From Oscillospiraceae bacterium (lineage in GTDB: Bacteria > Bacillota > Clostridia > Oscillospirales > Acutalibacteraceae): 64,000 bases of DNA. Shown here piece by piece: positions 61,242-64,000 of this stretch. The DNA lies in assembly GCA_031271865.1 (NCBI GenBank), contig JAISUW010000055.1, positions 1 to 64,000 of the forward strand, written 5' to 3'. The notes under the pieces are model-generated. The model worked only from the letters and a program-made list of their open reading frames with translations, ran no database searches and had not been told where the DNA came from. Every line of letters starts with the position of its first letter. Position 1 is the first letter of the stretch. A program made the position numbers and the translations under genes.

Positions 61242-61496
61242 ATGGAATACATCCGTGAGGCATTGGCGAACATCCGCGAGGAAACCAAGTTCCTGACAAA
61301 GCTGTCATCTATCTTGGTGTTCCTCTTTTACGGCGCGGCAGTGGCATTCTTTGCGGGTGCGGGGACAGTATTTGAGGCGCATATGGCTTTGGATGTATCT
61401 GCGGCTCTTTGCACAGGATTGAAGTCCGTATTTGGCTTATGGGCTCTGTTTGTACTCTTCTTGGAAGGAAACAACCCCATGAACAAAGACCAGTAA
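61242..61496 (+). CDS. 84-aa two-pass membrane protein
   Basis: The protein starts with an amphipathic helix (MEYIREALANIREETKFLTK). Two membrane segments follow (LSSILVFLFYGAAVAFFAGA and CTGLKSVFGLWALFVLFL), with a short polar tail. I start at the ATG at 61242, behind GGAAAGGCGGG. It has its own promoter and sits between the divergent TIM-barrel gene and the convergent mutS. No family is recognised. The function is unknown. Confidence 0.65.
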   Translation: MEYIREALANIREETKFLTKLSSILVFLFYGAAVAFFAGAGTVFEAHMALDVSAALCTGLKSVFGLWALFVLFLEGNNPMNKDQ

Positions 61497-61619
61497 GCCG
61501 TATTTGTTATGCCAAATGCTTCGTGGCTTTGTGCGCATTGTAATTTTGCTTTTAGATTATCCATAACTGTATAGTCCTTAGCGAAAACCCTCTTGACTCT
61601 GTTTTTGAATATGCTTGAC

Positions 61620-64000
61620 TCATGCACCGATTGCTTTCGCCTCAGCCGTCAGATTATACAGCATGGTGAGTGCTTCAATCGGTGTCATGGACTCCGCGTC
61701 CAAGTGCCGCAGCTTGGAGAAAAGTGCGTTCTTGGCGATGCCTGTCATGGATTCCTCATCGGAAACGGTGACACCCGGAGCCGGTGCGGGGAGACTTCCC
61801 ACAGATACAGGTATACCGCCGCCCTCGCGCTCTTGCGTCACTTCCTTGAGGTACTGCCGCGCACGGCGCACGACCATATCAGGTACGCCGGCGAGCTTTG
61901 CTACTTCCACGCCATAGGAGCCGTCGGCGGCACCCCGCGTGATTCTCCGAAGGAAAGTAATCTCCTCCCCGCGCCGCTTTACGGCGGCATGGCAGTTGAA
62001 TACACCGGGGATATGTCCCTCCAATGCCGTCAGTTCATGGTAGTGCGTTGCAAAGAGTGTCTTGGCTCCGATGCGCTTGGGATCTGTCACATACTCCAGC
62101 ACGGCTCGAGCGATGGCCATACCGTCATAGGTAGCCGTACCCCTGCCGATTTCATCAAAGATGACAAGGCTCTTCTTCGTAGCTGTCCGCAGAATGCGTG
62201 CCACCTCGCTCATCTCTGTCATGAATGTAGATTGTCCCGCCGCCAAATCGTCAGAGGCACCCACCCGCGTGAAGATGGCATCGCAAATCCCAATATCCGC
62301 TGAAGCTGCCGGTACAAAAGAACCCATCTGCGCCAATAGCACGATCAGCGCCACTTGCCGCATATAGGTAGACTTCCCGGCCATATTCGGACCTGTCACA
62401 ATGGCACACTGCATCCCCTGTGACCCAAGCTCTGTGTCGTTGGGAACGAAAGGCACTGAGCCCAGCATCTTCTCCACAACCGGATGGCGGCCGTCTTTGA
62501 TGATGATTGCATCTCCCGGGGTAATCACAGGGCGGCAGTAGTTCTCCCGCACGGCTGTTTCTGCTAAAGACAGCAGGCTGTCAAATACGGCCAGCGCGGC
62601 TGCCGTCTTGCGCACCCGTGCCGCATTAGCCGCCAACTTGTCCCGCAACTGCGTGAATATCTCATACTCTAAGGTGTTGATTCTGTCTTTTGCCCCCAAT
62701 ACCTTGCTCTCTAAGTCTTTCAGCCCCTGCGTGATGTATCGCTCGCAGTTGGAGAGTGTTTGCTTCCTGATATAGTGCGCCGGAATCGGTATGCGGTTGG
62801 AGTTGGGTATCTCTATGTAGTACCCGAAGACGCGGTTGTAACCCACCTTTAGCTTCTGAATTCCCGTCGCGTTACGCTCTTTCTCCTGTATGCCGCCTAA
62901 GCCGCCGTTTCCTACTTCCACAATTCTATGCAGGTCGTCCAGTTCCTTATAATACCCCGGGCGTATCATGCCGCCTTCGCGGATGGTTACCGGGGGTTGC
63001 TCCACAATAGCCTCCCGCAGAGCATTTTCCATGTCCCGCAAAGGGTCTACCGCGGCTTGGATGTCGCGCAGCATTGCTGCATTTGCGCTGCTTAGCAGCA
63101 TCTTTATCTCCGGCAGAACCGCGAAAGAGTCCGCCAAGGAGAGCAAATCCCGTGCATTACAACTCTGGTAGGTTACACGTGCTATGCCGCGTTCCATATC
63201 GTGGATGCGGGTGAGGAGCATTGCTCCGTCTTGCAGCATTGCTGCATTTTGAACCAGCTCCGCAACGGCTGCCTGCCGCTTTGTGATACGCGGCAGGTGC
63301 GTGAGCGGTGCCTCCGTCCAAGAACGCAGGAGCCTTTTACCCATAGGGGTTTTTGTATGGTCTATCACCCATAGCAGCGAGCCTTTTTTTTCGCGGCTGC
63401 GTTGGGTTTCGGTCAGCTCCAAATTGCGCCGCGAAGCGGCTTCTATGCGCATTACCAATCGCTCGGAATTGCATTCAATATCCCGCAATCCGCAGGGCTG
63501 ACCGGGCCGCGAAGCGGCCAAATATAGGAGCAATGCTCCCATCGCCCGCACGATGCTCTCATCCAGCTCCAAGTCGAGGCTCTCTCGGCGTTCTTCCGCG
63601 AACTGCGCAGCTATAGCTGCTTTGGCGTTCTCGTAGTCAAAGTCCTCATCCGGGACGGTTTCCGTAGCGGCTTGCAGGCGCAGGTTCAGTGCTTTTTTTA
63701 TTCGCTTAGACTCCAACACCGCGGGATTCCAGATAATCTCCGCCGGCTGGAAGCGGCAGAGTTCGTCCACAATCCGCGCTTGGAGATCCTCTTCCCCCAG
63801 CGCAATCCCCTGTGCCGTCCCTGTGGATACATCGGCAAAGACCAGTCCGGCACCGTTTTCGGCGAGGTATAATCCGCAGATATAGTTGTTCTTTCCCTCA
63901 TCCAGCATGGATGGTTCAATCAGCGTACCGGGAGAGATGACGCGAATGACCTCGCGCTTCACCAAGCCTTTCGTTGACGCCGGATCCTCCATTTGCTCGC
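61620..64000 (-). CDS. mutS: DNA mismatch repair protein MutS (partial, 5' end beyond the window)
   Basis: MutS recognises mismatches and recruits MutL. The frame stays open to the right edge: EQMEDPASTKGLVKREVIRV is an internal part of domain I, so the true N-terminus (about 90 residues, including the mismatch-reading Phe) is outside. Present are connector, lever and clamp domains, and the ATPase with GPNMAGKSTYMRQVA, DEIGRGTATYDGMA and TLFATHYHEL. The track's start Met is internal, not the real start. The usual mutL partner is not seen here; it could lie beyond either side. Confidence 0.96.
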   Translation of the reverse strand, partial: EQMEDPASTKGLVKREVIRVISPGTLIEPSMLDEGKNNYICGLYLAENGAGLVFADVSTGTAQGIALGEEDLQARIVDELCRFQPAEIIWNPAVLESKRIKKALNLRLQAATETVPDEDFDYENAKAAIAAQFAEERRESLDLELDESIVRAMGALLLYLAASRPGQPCGLRDIECNSERLVMRIEAASRRNLELTETQRSREKKGSLLWVIDHTKTPMGKRLLRSWTEAPLTHLPRITKRQAAVAELVQNAAMLQDGAMLLTRIHDMERGIARVTYQSCNARDLLSLADSFAVLPEIKMLLSSANAAMLRDIQAAVDPLRDMENALREAIVEQPPVTIREGGMIRPGYYKELDDLHRIVEVGNGGLGGIQEKERNATGIQKLKVGYNRVFGYYIEIPNSNRIPIPAHYIRKQTLSNCERYITQGLKDLESKVLGAKDRINTLEYEIFTQLRDKLAANAARVRKTAAALAVFDSLLSLAETAVRENYCRPVITPGDAIIIKDGRHPVVEKMLGSVPFVPNDTELGSQGMQCAIVTGPNMAGKSTYMRQVALIVLLAQMGSFVPAASADIGICDAIFTRVGASDDLAAGQSTFMTEMSEVARILRTATKKSLVIFDEIGRGTATYDGMAIARAVLEYVTDPKRIGAKTLFATHYHELTALEGHIPGVFNCHAAVKRRGEEITFLRRITRGAADGSYGVEVAKLAGVPDMVVRRARQYLKEVTQEREGGGIPVSVGSLPAPAPGVTVSDEESMTGIAKNALFSKLRHLDAESMTPIEALTMLYNLTAEAKAIGA

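Noticed and set aside
63055-63540. Palindromes in mutS with GCATTGC or GCAATGC centres (63069, 63215, 63232, 63527)
   Set aside because: Arms are only 5-6 bp, spacing is 18-21 rather than 24, they are read in a different frame, and as far as I can recall the protein has normal length at those sites. They may be chance or decayed relatives.

Overview
The window looks like chromosomal DNA of a Firmicute of class Clostridia. The evidence is a PolC-type replicative polymerase, a CIRCE-controlled groESL operon, pyruvate phosphate dikinase, class II aldolase, LytR-CpsA-Psr proteins, a glycyl-radical enzyme with its activase, and many sigma-A promoters of the TTGACA/TTGCAT-17-TACAAT/TATAAT type. An Oscillospiraceae/Ruminococcaceae-like anaerobe is my best guess, from gene content only. 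There is no phage, conjugative, CRISPR or insertion-sequence gene, and no rRNA.

Layout. 1-480: two tRNA-Ser genes with their own promoter. 0.5-7.2 kb (minus): fba, an ATC-hydrolase-like protein, an SH3 protein and polC. 7.3-14 kb: an unknown protein, groES-groEL under CIRCE, a structured dispersed repeat and ppdK. 14-18.7 kb (plus): a ZIP metal transporter, two LCP cell-wall ligases and two tiny membrane proteins. 18.7-26.4 kb: a SUFU-DUF2185 protein, a second copy of the dispersed repeat, an ABC exporter, a GH25 lysozyme, a GlmU-like acyltransferase and a cysteine-rich repeat protein. 26.7-32.2 kb (minus): a tightly coupled operon cysS, M42, M42, GNAT, PLP lyase, with ATGA overlaps between the last four genes. 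32.4-40 kb (plus): ftsY, a GH13 glucosidase, a sugar symporter, zinc-ribbon membrane proteins and a Uma2 gene broken by one stop codon. 40-48.3 kb (mostly minus): nadC, a secreted protein, a hidden 49-aa gene, the glycyl-radical pair, and a CDP-glycerol transferase with an AT-rich membrane protein. 48.5-59.1 kb (plus): nitroreductase, GH36 galactosidase, SDR, URO-D-like protein, metallophosphoesterase, YibE/F, and a two-gene membrane protein plus P-loop NTPase module. 59.1-64 kb: two small Cys-rich proteins, a TIM-barrel hydrolase-like protein, a small membrane protein and mutS, which runs off the right edge.

The most unusual content is repeat biology. (1) Three unrelated genes (GNAT, glycyl-radical enzyme, TIM-barrel protein) carry runs of a 24-nt cassette. 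Each cassette is a 19-nt palindrome with 8-nt arms around ATT/AAT/AGT, plus a 5-nt spacer. Arm sequences vary, palindromy is kept, and all ten copies are read in the same frame. polC has an analogous 21-nt version. (2) Two inverted copies of a roughly 370-bp non-coding element contain hairpins whose stems covary while one loop is identical, and they are associated with 60-bp satellite repeats. (3) GCAAGAR heptamer tracts lie at the 3' ends of groEL, nadC and a Cys-rich gene, and beside the dispersed element.

Most genes are metabolic or housekeeping. The carbohydrate genes (GH13 with a GPH symporter, GH36, the TIM-barrel protein) fit a fermentative glycan user. The LCP proteins, GH25, SH3 and CDP-glycerol genes concern the cell envelope.
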